From Amygdalobacter indicium (GTDB lineage Bacteria; Bacillota; Clostridia; Saccharofermentanales; Fastidiosipilaceae): a DNA stretch of 64,000 nt. The stretch lies in the NCBI RefSeq assembly GCF_029101545.1, contig NZ_CP118866.1:310001-374000 (forward strand), written 5' to 3'. The notes beneath the pieces were generated by a model. It made no database searches. It saw nothing but the letters and a program-made list of their open reading frames with translations, and had not been told where the DNA came from. This document shows positions 19,249-28,337 of this stretch, piece by piece (the first letter of the stretch is position 1; each line of letters opens with the position of its first letter). Position numbers and translations under genes: made by a program.

Positions 19249-20161
19249 TGCGGTAATTTATCAACCTATAACGGCTTTAGGAGATTGTTCTCTGAAAATA
19301 AGTCTGCCGCTTTTACAACTTATGGGCTTGCGTACCGCGCCGCTGGCTAATTCTGTCATGACTTCATCGGGTGCGTATCCCGGTTTGGCTGCTAATTCTG
19401 CTTGCGGCTTACTTACGGATTTGGCCCGGCAATTACAAAAATTGCAAATTGAGCCCCGTTCTCTACTTACAGGTTATACGAGAGATCTCGCTTTATATGA
19501 GGAAATTCAGCAATTTAAGCAGCAATTTCCGGCTTGTCTCGTCTGTGTCGACCCTGTTTTGGGAGATAACGGTAAAATGTACGGCAGTTTGCCGGCGCAA
19601 GCCCTTGCAGCCGCTGTCAAGCTGTTAAAGATTGCAGATTTTGTCACGCCCAACGCGACGGAAACACAATTGCTGTTAGGTGAGAAAGTAAGCGATTGGC
19701 GTACGGCGGCGCAAAAACTGCAGCAGCTGGGTGCCAAAAATGTTTTATTGAAAGATTGGCCTGCAGCTACGGACGTGGGCGCGGGCGCAGGTGCGGAAAA
19801 GAATCAAAGCAGCGGCTGTAATTATTTTCTGTCGTCCACCGGGGAGCAGTATACTTCAACTTTTGCACGTTACGGGATTGGCGAAGTAACAGCTTATAGC
19901 GGCACGGGCGACTGCTTTGCCGCTTTATTTTGGGGAACTTATTTAAGAACCGGCGATTACAGGCGGGCCATGGAACAGGCAGGTAAATTAACCGGTCTGG
20001 CAGTCAGGGTCAGTAATGATTTTTGGCGTAAGCAAGCAGCTGCCGGGAAAACTACAGGTCCTTACAGTCTGCTGTGGCAACATTGTTTACCGGTGCTGGC
20101 GCAAGAGCTTGCCGGCGAAGGAGGAGATTTTCAGTGGATGAACTTATCGGCAAAGAGGTGA
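19241..20161 (+). CDS. pyridoxine/pyridoxal kinase (PdxK/PdxY-like)
   Basis: Ribokinase-superfamily kinase that phosphorylates vitamin B6 vitamers in PLP salvage. Seen: SVMTSSGAYPGL, VCVDPVLGDNGKMYG, VTPNATETQLLLGE and YSGTGDCFAALFWG, with the catalytic Asp in GTGD. The order matches the pyridoxal-kinase branch rather than ThiD, and the length (306) is a little above average owing to an insert of about 20 Gly/Ala-rich residues near 180. It overlaps the upstream phosphatase gene and the next small gene. Confidence 0.82.
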   Translation: MLDAVIYQPITALGDCSLKISLPLLQLMGLRTAPLANSVMTSSGAYPGLAANSACGLLTDLARQLQKLQIEPRSLLTGYTRDLALYEEIQQFKQQFPACLVCVDPVLGDNGKMYGSLPAQALAAAVKLLKIADFVTPNATETQLLLGEKVSDWRTAAQKLQQLGAKNVLLKDWPAATDVGAGAGAEKNQSSGCNYFLSSTGEQYTSTFARYGIGEVTAYSGTGDCFAALFWGTYLRTGDYRRAMEQAGKLTGLAVRVSNDFWRKQAAAGKTTGPYSLLWQHCLPVLAQELAGEGGDFQWMNLSAKR

Positions 20162-20346
20162 AACATCCCCGATTCGGTTACGGACGCATTAAAAATATCA
20201 AAAATAATTATATTGAGGTGGTCTTTGCCGGACAGAGTAAAATCTTTCAATATCCGCAAGCCTTTGAAACTTATTTGCAAATACAGGATTCGGCCGGGGC
20301 TGATTATGTAAGGAAAATATTGCGTGACAGCAAGTTGGCCCGGTAG
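20134..20346 (+). CDS. small Tudor/SH3-like domain protein
   Basis: Seventy residues starting at a GTG (20134) with AAGGAGGAG seven bases upstream, overlapping the end of the kinase gene by 28 bases. The sequence VKHPRFGYGRIKNI...YIEVVFAG resembles the small beta-barrel found at the C-terminus of UvrD/PcrA helicases and in stand-alone DUF3553-like proteins. That domain binds protein or nucleic acid. The longer frame from 20074 lacks a ribosome-binding site. Function unknown. Confidence 0.6.
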   Translation: MDELIGKEVKHPRFGYGRIKNIKNNYIEVVFAGQSKIFQYPQAFETYLQIQDSAGADYVRKILRDSKLAR

Positions 20347-20425
20347 GCTGAAAGTACGAAAACGGCCAAATAACGAAAATTATATGCAAATTGCACAAAT
20401 AAACCTTCTTTTAGCAGGAACAATC

Positions 20426-20453
20426 TGTACAAATTCTATATAAATGCTATACT
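20426..20453 (+). promoter_or_regulatory. probable promoter of the DeoR regulator gene
   Basis: TGTACA at 20426-20431 (four of six matches), 16 bases, TATACT at 20448-20453. It lies 40 bases before the first possible start of the regulator. Confidence 0.4.
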
Positions 20454-20492
20454 AACACTGAATTTTATCCAAGTTTTCGAGCCCTTTAGAAA

Positions 20493-21341
20493 GTGAAAAG
20501 TATGATTAAAGCGGAATATGAAGGAATAAATAAAAGCAGCCCGAATGAGATGGGAAAGATGCATGCTTTGGAACGTATCGACTTTATTTTAGGGACTTTG
20601 AAACGGGATAAGGTTGTTTTAGTTACGGAACTGAGCAAACAGCTTAATGTTTCGGAAGAAACGATTCGCAGCGATTTGAAAAAACTGGAAAAACAGGAAC
20701 AGTTACATCGGGTTCACGGCGGAGCTTATTTGAATGAAGGCTACGGCAATGAAACCCCTTTTGTTGTCCGCAATCGTATTTTATGCGCCGAAAAAGCCTT
20801 AATTGCGCAGCGCTGTCTGCCTTTGATTAAAAATCGCGAGACTATATTTTTGGATTCCAGCAGTACAGCTTTGAATTTAGCCAAGGCCCTGGCGGAGTCG
20901 GGCAAACGTCTGACAGTTATTTCCAATTCGCTGGAGATAGCGAAAGTTTTTGCTTACAGTAATGAGGTCCGGCTGGTTATTCTCGGCGGTGAACTTAATC
21001 GTTCCTGTTCGGCATTTGAGGGCAATTTGGTCACGGAACAATTGGCGGAATATTATATATCTACCGCTTTTGTCAGTTGCGCCGGGGTGAACCTGCAAGC
21101 AGGCATTACCGATTCCGTTCAAGGTGAAGCCATTGTACGTAAAGCGGCTTTATCACGCTGCTACCACAGTGTCTTATTGGCGGATGAAACAAAGTTTCAG
21201 GAAGGCGGTCCTTATGTTATTGCCAATCTGGCGGCAATAGATTATTTGGTTTCGGACGGCCTGGTGGCCAAAAGCAGCCCGGAAGTTTATGAATACCTTG
21301 TAAGTACCGGTAAAAGTATCATCGATGCGGCTTTAAATTGA
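20493..21341 (+). CDS. DeoR-family transcriptional regulator
   Basis: N-terminal winged helix with the DeoR signature (VTELSKQLNVSEETIRSDLKKLEKQEQLHRVHGG), then the phosphosugar-binding domain with FLDSSSTALNLA, VISNSLEIAKVFA, VILGGELN and LLADETKF. Such regulators respond to sugar phosphates. Start is uncertain: GTG 20493, ATG 20502, ATG 20550 and ATG 20559 are possible, and by homology the protein proper begins near HALERIDFIL. The gene sits directly upstream of the aldolase/isomerase/transporter locus in the same direction and is its likely regulator. Confidence 0.9.
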   Translation: MKSMIKAEYEGINKSSPNEMGKMHALERIDFILGTLKRDKVVLVTELSKQLNVSEETIRSDLKKLEKQEQLHRVHGGAYLNEGYGNETPFVVRNRILCAEKALIAQRCLPLIKNRETIFLDSSSTALNLAKALAESGKRLTVISNSLEIAKVFAYSNEVRLVILGGELNRSCSAFEGNLVTEQLAEYYISTAFVSCAGVNLQAGITDSVQGEAIVRKAALSRCYHSVLLADETKFQEGGPYVIANLAAIDYLVSDGLVAKSSPEVYEYLVSTGKSIIDAALN

Positions 21342-21436
21342 GGCGTTTATATAATCTGCTCCCGCCAAAGGGTGCAATAAAAAACAGTATAAAATTTTAC
21401 AGGCACTGTCTCCGGCCGAAAATATTTCCAAAATTA

Positions 21437-21445
21437 TGGTATACT
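21437..21445 (+). promoter_or_regulatory. extended -10 promoter of the salvage operon
   Basis: TGGTATACT: an extended -10 with TG at 21437-21438 and TATACT at 21440-21445. No good -35 is present, as expected for this class. Transcription would start near 21452 and give a leader of about 160 bases before the aldolase gene. Confidence 0.45.
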
Positions 21446-21495
21446 TTTGTTTATGAAATTGAAGCCTGATTGAAGTTCGATAATTTGGAGGCGGC

Positions 21496-21603
21496 ATGAG
21501 AACAGTACCTATATTCATACAAATGTTCAAGAGAATTAAGCGCCGTCTTATTGCAGGCAATTCGTATATAATTTACCGACATAATCTCAAGTTTACGTGT
21601 TAG
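21496..21603 (+). CDS. 35-codon upstream ORF (possible leader peptide)
   Basis: An ORF with a strong ribosome-binding site (TTTGGAGGCGGC before the ATG at 21496) encodes a very basic 35-residue peptide beginning MRTVPIFIQMFKRIKRR and ending at TAG 21601-21603. The stop overlaps the AGAAGG ribosome-binding site of the aldolase gene, whose ATG is at 21614. This arrangement is typical for translational coupling or leader-peptide control. No homology recognised; the peptide could also simply be functional by itself. Confidence 0.45.
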   Translation: MRTVPIFIQMFKRIKRRLIAGNSYIIYRHNLKFTC

Positions 21604-21613
21604 AAGGTGTTTT

Positions 21614-22249
21614 ATGGACGTACAGACGGCGAAGTTACAAGTGTTGGCTTACAGCAAAAAAGCTTATAAAGAGAAGCTGATGGCAGGAACAAGCGGTAAT
21701 CTGAGTGTCTGTATTCCGGAGAAACACTGTTTTGTTATTACCCCCTCTTCTGTAGATTATAATGAGATGCAAGCGGAAGATTTGGTTCTGCTTGACTTTT
21801 CCGGTCATGTGCTGGAGGGCCATTATCCGCCTTCGTCCGAATGGCGTTTGCACGCCGGTATATATAGAAATATCCCACGGGTTGCAGCAGTAGTACACAC
21901 CCATTCACCTTATGCGACAGCTTGTGCGGCGGCCCACTATACAATACCGCCTGTTTTAATCGAAATGATACCTTATGTCGGCGGCAGCGTGGAGGTAGCA
22001 CCGTATGCGCCCCCCGGATCGGAAGAAATTGTCCAAACCGTTTTGCCTATTCTGAAAACTAAGAATGCCTGCCTGTTGGCCAATCACGGCGTTGTTGCCG
22101 TCGGCGAAGATTTACAGGCGGCCTATATCAACAGCGTATACACGGAAGATGCGGCCAAGATTGTTCTTTTGGCCCTGGCAGCCGGCTTACAGCCTCAAAG
22201 TATTCCTGAATTTTCCGAACATGAAGAGGATAGAAACAATGAAAAATAA
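21614..22249 (+). CDS. class II aldolase, fuculose-phosphate aldolase family (Ald2/DrdA-like)
   Basis: Zn-dependent class II aldolase of the FucA/AraD family, 211 residues. The substrate phosphate loop AGTSGNLSV, PSSVDYNEM and the zinc-binding HTHSPYATACAA are present, with the third metal His in LLANHGVVAVGE, and SEWRLHAGIY with the catalytic acid region. Family members cleave L-fuculose-1-P, L-ribulose-5-P, or 5-deoxyribulose-1-P/methylthioribulose-1-P to DHAP plus an aldehyde. Because the next gene is an MtnA-type isomerase, 5-deoxyribulose-1-P (or its methylthio form) is the most economical substrate. Overlaps mtnA by 11 bases. Confidence 0.85.
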   Translation: MDVQTAKLQVLAYSKKAYKEKLMAGTSGNLSVCIPEKHCFVITPSSVDYNEMQAEDLVLLDFSGHVLEGHYPPSSEWRLHAGIYRNIPRVAAVVHTHSPYATACAAAHYTIPPVLIEMIPYVGGSVEVAPYAPPGSEEIVQTVLPILKTKNACLLANHGVVAVGEDLQAAYINSVYTEDAAKIVLLALAAGLQPQSIPEFSEHEEDRNNEK

Positions 22250-23330
22250 TGCTGAAATTAAGAACATTTTTCTGAATGAAAACCGGGACGCGGTAGTCAT
22301 TTTGGATCAAACGCAACTGCCGAACAGAACGGCGTATTTGGAAATCAACGATCTTAAAGATTCGTATGAGGCGATTTTACAGTTAAAAGTACGCGGAGCC
22401 CCGGCTATCGGCATATTTGCAGCCTATGCTTTGGCGGTAGAGGCTCGCAGATTGGCAGCAACGCTCACCGATACAACCTTGCTTTTAAGCAAATTACAGG
22501 AAGCGGCAGCATATCTTAATTCCGCCAGACCGACGGCGGTGAACTTAAGCTGGGCTTTGCAGAGAATGTGCGCATATGCTGAAACGCTGCGGACGCAACA
22601 GCCTTTAGCGCTGGCTGACGCTTTAATTGCGGAAGGCGAAAAGATTCAGGCGGAAGATGCCGACATGTGTTATAAAATAGCGCAGTACGGACTTTCCCTG
22701 CTGCGAAAAGACAGCGGTATCTTAACGCATTGCAACGCCGGACCTTTGGCCACGTCACGTTACGGCACGGCCTTGGGACCGATACTTTTGGGGCAGGAAA
22801 AATCGTATAATTTTCATGTCTTTGCCGATGAAACAAGACCCTTGCTCCAAGGTGCCCGCTTAACGGCCTATGAATTGGCGCAGGCGGGAGTTGATGTAAC
22901 TTTAATCTGCGACAATATGGCATCAATTGTTATGAAAAGCGGCAAAATTCAGGCCTGCCTGGTCGGCTGCGATCGCGTAAGTGCCGCCGGCGATGCCGCC
23001 AACAAAATAGGAACATCGGGGGTAGCGATTTTAGCAAAATATTACGGGATACCTTTCTATGTTCTGGGCCCGAGTTCGACCATAGATTTTAATTGTGCGA
23101 CAGGTGATGACATTAAAATCGAATTAAGACCCGACGGCGAAATAACTTCTAAATTTTATCAAAAACCGATGGCACCGGAAAATGTCCGTTGCTATAACCC
23201 GGCGTTCGATGTTACCGATCACAGCTTAATCAGCGCAATTATTACTGAAAGAGGTATTGTCTATCCACCTTATCGTGAGAATTTGGCCAAGTTATTCTCC
23301 GATCGGCAGGCAGATGCCTGCAAACACTGA
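22239..23330 (+). CDS. mtnA: MtnA/DrdI-type aldose-1-phosphate isomerase
   Basis: eIF2B-related isomerase that converts 5-methylthioribose-1-P or 5-deoxyribose-1-P to the ketose phosphate. Diagnostic motifs: LKVRGAPAIGIFAAYAL, LTHCNAGPLATSRYGTA with the catalytic Cys, DETRPLLQGARLTAYEL, GCDRVSAAGDAANKIGT with the catalytic Asp. Length 363 is typical. The open frame reaches back to 22065 inside the aldolase gene, but the ATG at 22239 has GAGG upstream and starts the conserved sequence. The gene lacks the usual MTA companions mtnB/C/D and instead follows an aldolase. Confidence 0.9.
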   Translation: MKNNAEIKNIFLNENRDAVVILDQTQLPNRTAYLEINDLKDSYEAILQLKVRGAPAIGIFAAYALAVEARRLAATLTDTTLLLSKLQEAAAYLNSARPTAVNLSWALQRMCAYAETLRTQQPLALADALIAEGEKIQAEDADMCYKIAQYGLSLLRKDSGILTHCNAGPLATSRYGTALGPILLGQEKSYNFHVFADETRPLLQGARLTAYELAQAGVDVTLICDNMASIVMKSGKIQACLVGCDRVSAAGDAANKIGTSGVAILAKYYGIPFYVLGPSSTIDFNCATGDDIKIELRPDGEITSKFYQKPMAPENVRCYNPAFDVTDHSLISAIITERGIVYPPYRENLAKLFSDRQADACKH

Positions 23331-23398
23331 TACTTGGTACTTTTTTTGCTAAATACAGTTATTGTTCAGCAATAACTGAGAAAAGAAGAGGTATTTAT

Positions 23399-24586
23399 AT
23401 GAAGAAATTGTTATGCAGCTTAATGAGCTTAGCTCTCGTGGCCGGCATTTTGACAGCCTGTTCCAAACCGGAAAGTGCTGAAAAAGCAGCTGAAACCGCT
23501 AATACCAAGGCTCAGACCGCTGCGACGGAACAAGGCGGAAAACCTGCTGCAAAAGGCTTGAAAATAGCTATTGTGACAAGTCCTTCCGGCGTTGATGACG
23601 GTAATTTCAACCAGGACAATTACAACGGTATCCTGGCGTTCTTGAAAAAACACAAAGATGCTCAAGTTACGCCCGTGCGAGAAGAAAGCGGCGATACAAC
23701 AGCTGCAGTTCAGGCTGTCAGCGAAATTGTAGCCGATTATGATGTAATCGTCTGCTGCGGTTTCCAGTTCGGCGGCATCGGTGCAGTAGCCAAAGATAAT
23801 CCCAAAACAAAATTTATTTTAGTCGATACTTATCCTTCCGACGCTGCCGGTAAGGAAGTGAAATTGGATAATGTCTATGCCATGATCTTCAAAGAGCAGG
23901 AAAGCGGTTTCTTCGCCGGTATGGCGGCGGCCTTGTCTACCAAAACCAATAAAGTGGCGGTAGTTAACGGCATAGCTTTCCCGAACAACGTTAATTATCA
24001 ATACGGATTTATGTCCGGTGTCAATTACGCTAACGCCAAATTGGGGACAAAAGCGGAAATTGTTGAAATTCCGTCTTATGCCGGTACCGATGTGACCAAG
24101 GCTAATGTCGGCGGTAACTATGTCGGCACATTCTCCGATCCTGCAACCGGTAAAGTTGTCGGTAAAGCGTTAATAGACAAAGGTTGTGATGTGATTTTCG
24201 TAGCAGCCGGCGGTTCCGGTAACGGCGTTTTCACAGCAGCCAAAGAAGCCAAAAATGTTAAAGTTATCGGCTGCGATGTCGACCAATACAACGACGGTGC
24301 CAACGGCAAAGAAAACATTGTTTTGACCTCGGTACTGAAAGTTATGAGCACTAACGTCGATAAGCAGCTGGAAGCTATCGTCGCCGGCAAGTTCAAAGGC
24401 GAAAATGCGCTGCTCGATGTCATGACCGATTCTACCGGTTATGTAAAAAAAGAAGGCAGACAGCAATTAACCCCTGAAGCCATCAAAAAAATGGATGAAG
24501 CCTATGCTTTAATGAAACAAGGGAAAATTGTCCCGGCAGCTAATTTTAATAAAATGAAACCGGATAATTTCACGGGATTGAAATAA
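23399..24586 (+). CDS. BMP-family nucleoside-binding lipoprotein of ABC importer
   Basis: N-terminal lipoprotein signal with lipobox LTAC, then a BMP/PnrA fold: IVTSPSGVDDGNFNQDNYNG, VCCGFQFGG, KEQESGFFAGMAAAL, FVAAGGSGNGVFTAA and VIGCDVDQY. Proteins of this family bind purine nucleosides for BmpA-NupABC or PnrABCDE type importers. The three transporter genes that follow fit this. Its binding residues would be the place to test specificity for deoxynucleosides. Followed by a hairpin terminator, which should make this transcript more abundant than the ATPase/permease part. Confidence 0.88.
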   Translation: MKKLLCSLMSLALVAGILTACSKPESAEKAAETANTKAQTAATEQGGKPAAKGLKIAIVTSPSGVDDGNFNQDNYNGILAFLKKHKDAQVTPVREESGDTTAAVQAVSEIVADYDVIVCCGFQFGGIGAVAKDNPKTKFILVDTYPSDAAGKEVKLDNVYAMIFKEQESGFFAGMAAALSTKTNKVAVVNGIAFPNNVNYQYGFMSGVNYANAKLGTKAEIVEIPSYAGTDVTKANVGGNYVGTFSDPATGKVVGKALIDKGCDVIFVAAGGSGNGVFTAAKEAKNVKVIGCDVDQYNDGANGKENIVLTSVLKVMSTNVDKQLEAIVAGKFKGENALLDVMTDSTGYVKKEGRQQLTPEAIKKMDEAYALMKQGKIVPAANFNKMKPDNFTGLK

Positions 24587-24599
24587 GCGAAAAGTATAA

Positions 24600-24631
24600 C
24601 CCGGCAGTCTAACGGCTTGCCGGGTCTTTTT
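24600..24631 (+). terminator. intra-operon terminator/attenuator after the BMP gene
   Basis: Perfect seven-base stem CCCGGCA/TGCCGGG with an 11-base loop, followed by TCTTTTT. It lies inside the operon, 22-28 bases before the ATPase start, so termination must be partial. Confidence 0.7.
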
Positions 24632-24658
24632 CACCGAAAACCGTAAAGGAGTATGCAG

Positions 24659-26197
24659 GTGGAATATATTGTTGAAATGAAACATATAAGCAAACGCTTC
24701 CCGGGAATTTTGGCTAACAATGATGTTACAATCCAAATAAAAAAAGGCGAAATCTTTGCTATATTGGGCGAAAACGGAGCCGGCAAATCAACTTTAATGA
24801 GTATGCTTTTCGGCATGTATGAACCGGATGAAGGCGAAATATTTATTAGAGGAAAAAAAGAAAAAATCACTTCCCCGGCTTATGCAGGAAAATTGAATAT
24901 CGGGATGGTACACCAACATTTTAAGTTGGTTTCGGATTATACAATTACCGAAAATATTATTCTCGGATTGGCGGGACAGGAGAAAAAATGGGGCTTTCTG
25001 CCGTATGTCGATTTACGGCGGGCATCCAGGAAAATCGCTGAACTTTCACATAATTACGGCTTGGAAGTTAATCCGGACGACATCGTCGGTCAAATCGGCG
25101 TTTCCGTCCAACAGCGGGTGGAGATTCTGAAAATGCTCTATCGGGAGGCGGAAATTTTGATTTTCGATGAACCGACAGCCGTATTGACCCCGCAGGAAAT
25201 CAGCTTTTTGCTGCAAATTATTCGCAAATTGCGGGCGGCGGGAAAAACTATAATTTTAATAACCCATAAATTGGCGGAAATCAAAGAGGTGGCGGATCGC
25301 TGTGCCATATTGAATCGCGGTCGCCTGGTGGACGTTCTGGATGTGGCCTCAACTTCCATGCAAAAAATGGCGAATCTGATGGTAGGAAGAGAAGTATCTT
25401 TAACCTTACAGAAAAAGCCGGCCGAACCGGGAAAGGATATTCTGCAGGTAGAAAATCTTATTGTCTATAATCAGCACAAATTTCCGGTTGTCAATAATGT
25501 CTCATTTACAGTTCGGGCGGGTGAAATCTTCGCCATAGCCGGAGTAGCGGGTAACGGACAGGTGGCATTGGCCGACGCCATAGCCGGTTTGAGGACAAAT
25601 ATCACGGGTAACATCTACCTTAACGGTAAAAACATAAAAAATTTGAATATTCGTCAGCGCACGGCGCAGGGTATTTCCTTTATTCCGGAAGATCGGCAGA
25701 AGTACGGGCTGGTTATGGACTTTACTTTAGCGCAGAATTTAATCCTGAAAAGTTATTATCATTTGCCTTTTGCCCGCCACGGCGTTCTGCAGACAGCTGC
25801 TATTAACGAATACAGCCGAAAATTGATTGCCGAATACGACATCAGAAGCAGCGAAGGCGGAGCAACAATTGTCCGTCAAATGAGCGGCGGAAACCAGCAA
25901 AAAGCAATAATTGCCCGCGAAACGGAATTGCATTCCGAATTGTTGATTTTCGTCCAACCTACAAGAGGTCTGGACATCGGCGCCATTGAAAACATTCATA
26001 AACAAATGCTGCAGGAACGGGATAAAGGCAAAGCAATATTACTTATTTCTCTGGAATTGGATGAAATTATGAGCTGTGCCGACACCATCGGCGTTATTTA
26101 CAACGGACAGATGCAAAAAATCGCAGCGGCAAACACTATGACAACGGCTGAGGTGGGCCGTTACATGATGGGAGTAAAAAGCGATGACGAACAATAA
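24659..26197 (+). CDS. ABC importer ATPase with two nucleotide-binding domains
   Basis: Tandem ABC protein of the nucleoside/ribose (NupO/RbsA-like) type. Domain 1 (about 5-235) has Walker A GENGAGKST, signature-like SVQQRVEILKML and Walker B ILIFDEPTAVLT. Domain 2 (about 258-505) has a degenerate Walker A (AGVAGNGQVALADA), a good signature MSGGNQQKAIIARE and LLIFVQPTRGLD, where Gln replaces the usual catalytic Glu, as is common in this subfamily. Start: ATG 24653 has only two bases between it and AAAGGA; GTG 24659 has eight, so GTG is preferred. The permease gene overlaps its end. Confidence 0.88.
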   Translation: MEYIVEMKHISKRFPGILANNDVTIQIKKGEIFAILGENGAGKSTLMSMLFGMYEPDEGEIFIRGKKEKITSPAYAGKLNIGMVHQHFKLVSDYTITENIILGLAGQEKKWGFLPYVDLRRASRKIAELSHNYGLEVNPDDIVGQIGVSVQQRVEILKMLYREAEILIFDEPTAVLTPQEISFLLQIIRKLRAAGKTIILITHKLAEIKEVADRCAILNRGRLVDVLDVASTSMQKMANLMVGREVSLTLQKKPAEPGKDILQVENLIVYNQHKFPVVNNVSFTVRAGEIFAIAGVAGNGQVALADAIAGLRTNITGNIYLNGKNIKNLNIRQRTAQGISFIPEDRQKYGLVMDFTLAQNLILKSYYHLPFARHGVLQTAAINEYSRKLIAEYDIRSSEGGATIVRQMSGGNQQKAIIARETELHSELLIFVQPTRGLDIGAIENIHKQMLQERDKGKAILLISLELDEIMSCADTIGVIYNGQMQKIAAANTMTTAEVGRYMMGVKSDDEQ

Positions 26198-27350
26198 ACA
26201 AAGCTCTAAGTGGAGTGAACTGAGAGCATATCTCAGCTATGAACGACAACAAAATCTGTTTGTGCCGCTGTTGGCTATTATTTTAAGCCTTATAGTCGGT
26301 TCACTGATTATTCTCGGTCAAGGTAAAAATCCGCTGCAGGTATACATGAACCTTTTACAGGGATCAGGTATATTGCCTAAAAGCACTTATGCTGCTTACA
26401 AAAATATTTTCAGTGACTTCAGCAGTTTCCTTAATGCTTGGACACCGATGCTTTTCGCTTCTTTGGCTGTTGCTGTTGCCATGAAAGCCGGTTTGTTCAA
26501 TATCGGTGTTGCCGGGCAAATGTTGACATCAGCCTTTGTTGCTACAATTGTTATCGGTTACAGCAGTCTGCCGGCAGTAATTGCTAAACCTGCAGTTGTT
26601 ATAATCGGCATCATTACCGGGATGCTCCTGGGCGCTCTGATCGGCTATTTCAAGTATCGCTTCAATATTAATGAAGTAGTTTCTACAATAATGGTCAACT
26701 ATATCGCTCAGTTTGTCATTAGCTTTTTCATTAACACTTATTATGTTAATCCCGTTTCAAGACAATCGATTTTAATTAACAATCAGGCGAGATTAACTTT
26801 AATGCAGATGAAAATCGCCGGCATAAAAGTTGACATACCCTTAGGTATTATTCTGGCTTTGGTGGCCGCCGTAGCTTTGCGCTTTATCTTAAAACGCACA
26901 GTTTTCGGTTATGAATTGGCAGCCGTAGGTTTAAGTCGACCGGCAGCCGCTTATGCCGGTATCAACGTCGGGTCAACAATAGTTTCCGCCATGGCCCTTT
27001 CCGGTGCTTTGGCCGGTTTGGCGGGTGTAACTTATTATTTAGGCTATTTTGCTTCCATTCAACCGCGAACCCTGGTAAGTACGGGATTTGATTGTATAGC
27101 AGTTTCGTTGTTGGCTGAAAGCAATCCTTTAGCTATTATCGCTTTCTCATTCTTAATTACAATATTGTCTAAAGGCAGTACCTACATGAATTCTGCGTCC
27201 GGGCTGGAATCTGAAATTTCCGCCGTTATAACGGGAATTATTTTGCTTTTTTCCGCCGGCAGCGTCTACATTCATTATTGCCTCGATAAATGGCGCAAAA
27301 ACAGAAAGGACAAATGCAAGGTGAATAATAATGGAACGAATCATAATTGA
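26184..27350 (+). CDS. nucleoside ABC importer permease 1
   Basis: BPD-transporter permease of the branched-chain/ribose type with about nine transmembrane helices. The segment AAVGLSRPAAAYAGINVGST is the coupling-helix region typical of NupP/YufP-like permeases. Length 388. Overlaps the ATPase gene by 14 bases and the second permease gene by 20 bases. Confidence 0.88.
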   Translation: MTNNKQSSKWSELRAYLSYERQQNLFVPLLAIILSLIVGSLIILGQGKNPLQVYMNLLQGSGILPKSTYAAYKNIFSDFSSFLNAWTPMLFASLAVAVAMKAGLFNIGVAGQMLTSAFVATIVIGYSSLPAVIAKPAVVIIGIITGMLLGALIGYFKYRFNINEVVSTIMVNYIAQFVISFFINTYYVNPVSRQSILINNQARLTLMQMKIAGIKVDIPLGIILALVAAVALRFILKRTVFGYELAAVGLSRPAAAYAGINVGSTIVSAMALSGALAGLAGVTYYLGYFASIQPRTLVSTGFDCIAVSLLAESNPLAIIAFSFLITILSKGSTYMNSASGLESEISAVITGIILLFSAGSVYIHYCLDKWRKNRKDKCKVNNNGTNHN

Positions 27351-28290
27351 CGGCTTATCTTTTTCTTTACCGCTCTTTATTATGGCCATCGGCGGCATAT
27401 ATTGCGAGAGAAGCGGCGTGATTAATTTAGCTTTGGAGGGATTCCAGGGAATAGGTGCCTTCAGCGGCGCTTTAGCGGCAGTTCTGCTCATGCAACGTTG
27501 CGGTCTGAGTGCCGACAAAGCCATGTATTTTTCCTTCATTTTTGCCATCGCCGGTGCCGCAGTTTACTCGGCCATCCATGCACTCTTGAGTATTAAATTT
27601 AAGGCGAACCAGGTAATCAGCGGTGTCGTTTTGAACATCCTGGCCCTTTCATTGACTATATATTTAACCAAAGTTCTGAATAAAACCCTTTTCCGGCAGG
27701 CTTCCGATAAATTTGTTTTAACGGTGTCCGAAAGATTCAATATTCCGTACATCAGCGACATTCCGTTGATCGGCGCTTTCTTTCGGGAAATTTATCCTTT
27801 TGAAATAATCGTGCTGCTATTGGCCGTGATATTTTGGTACATTCTATATAAAACCCATTACGGTATGTTATTGCGGGCCTGCGGCGACAACCCGCAAGCA
27901 GTCGATGCTGCCGGTAAAAGCGTGGCTTTCGTCAGAACAATCGCCGTTTTAATATCCGGAGCCTTATCCGGGATAGCCGGAATTTGCTTCTCTTACTCTA
28001 TTTCCGGCAGCTTTTCCTCGTCCAGCTTTGTCGGTTACGGTTATCTGTCCATCGCCGCCATGATTTTCGGCAACTGGAAAATTTTACCGACAATTGCAGC
28101 CTGCTTACTATTCGGTTTTGCACGCTCCGGCGGATATTTTATTGTCCAGAAAATGGCCATGCCCGCCAGCTACTCCGACTTGGCAATGACCCTACCTTAT
28201 GTAATGACTTTACTTCTGTTGCTGTTTTTCTCCAAATACAACCATGCTCCGCGCGCTTTGGGAGAAACTTACGACAAAGGTAAACGTTGA
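27331..28290 (+). CDS. nucleoside ABC importer permease 2
   Basis: Second permease, 319 residues, about eight to nine transmembrane helices. The conserved N-terminal GGIYCERSGVINLALEG and the coupling segment LLRACGDNPQAVDAAGKS match NupQ/YufQ-type permeases. Completes a four-component importer with the BMP lipoprotein, ATPase and permease 1. Confidence 0.88.
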   Translation: MERIIIDGLSFSLPLFIMAIGGIYCERSGVINLALEGFQGIGAFSGALAAVLLMQRCGLSADKAMYFSFIFAIAGAAVYSAIHALLSIKFKANQVISGVVLNILALSLTIYLTKVLNKTLFRQASDKFVLTVSERFNIPYISDIPLIGAFFREIYPFEIIVLLLAVIFWYILYKTHYGMLLRACGDNPQAVDAAGKSVAFVRTIAVLISGALSGIAGICFSYSISGSFSSSSFVGYGYLSIAAMIFGNWKILPTIAACLLFGFARSGGYFIVQKMAMPASYSDLAMTLPYVMTLLLLLFFSKYNHAPRALGETYDKGKR

Positions 28291-28337
28291 ACGGGAGAAA
28301 CCTGTACTCGCAGCTTAAGCTGTACAATCGGAGAAAT

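Noticed and set aside
20074..20133. Upstream extension of the small Tudor-like gene
   Set aside because: Lies in the pyridoxal kinase coding sequence, without ribosome-binding site; GTG 20134 has AAGGAGGAG.
22065..22238. Upstream extension of the mtnA frame
   Set aside because: It lies within the aldolase gene in another frame; the homologous start is 22239.
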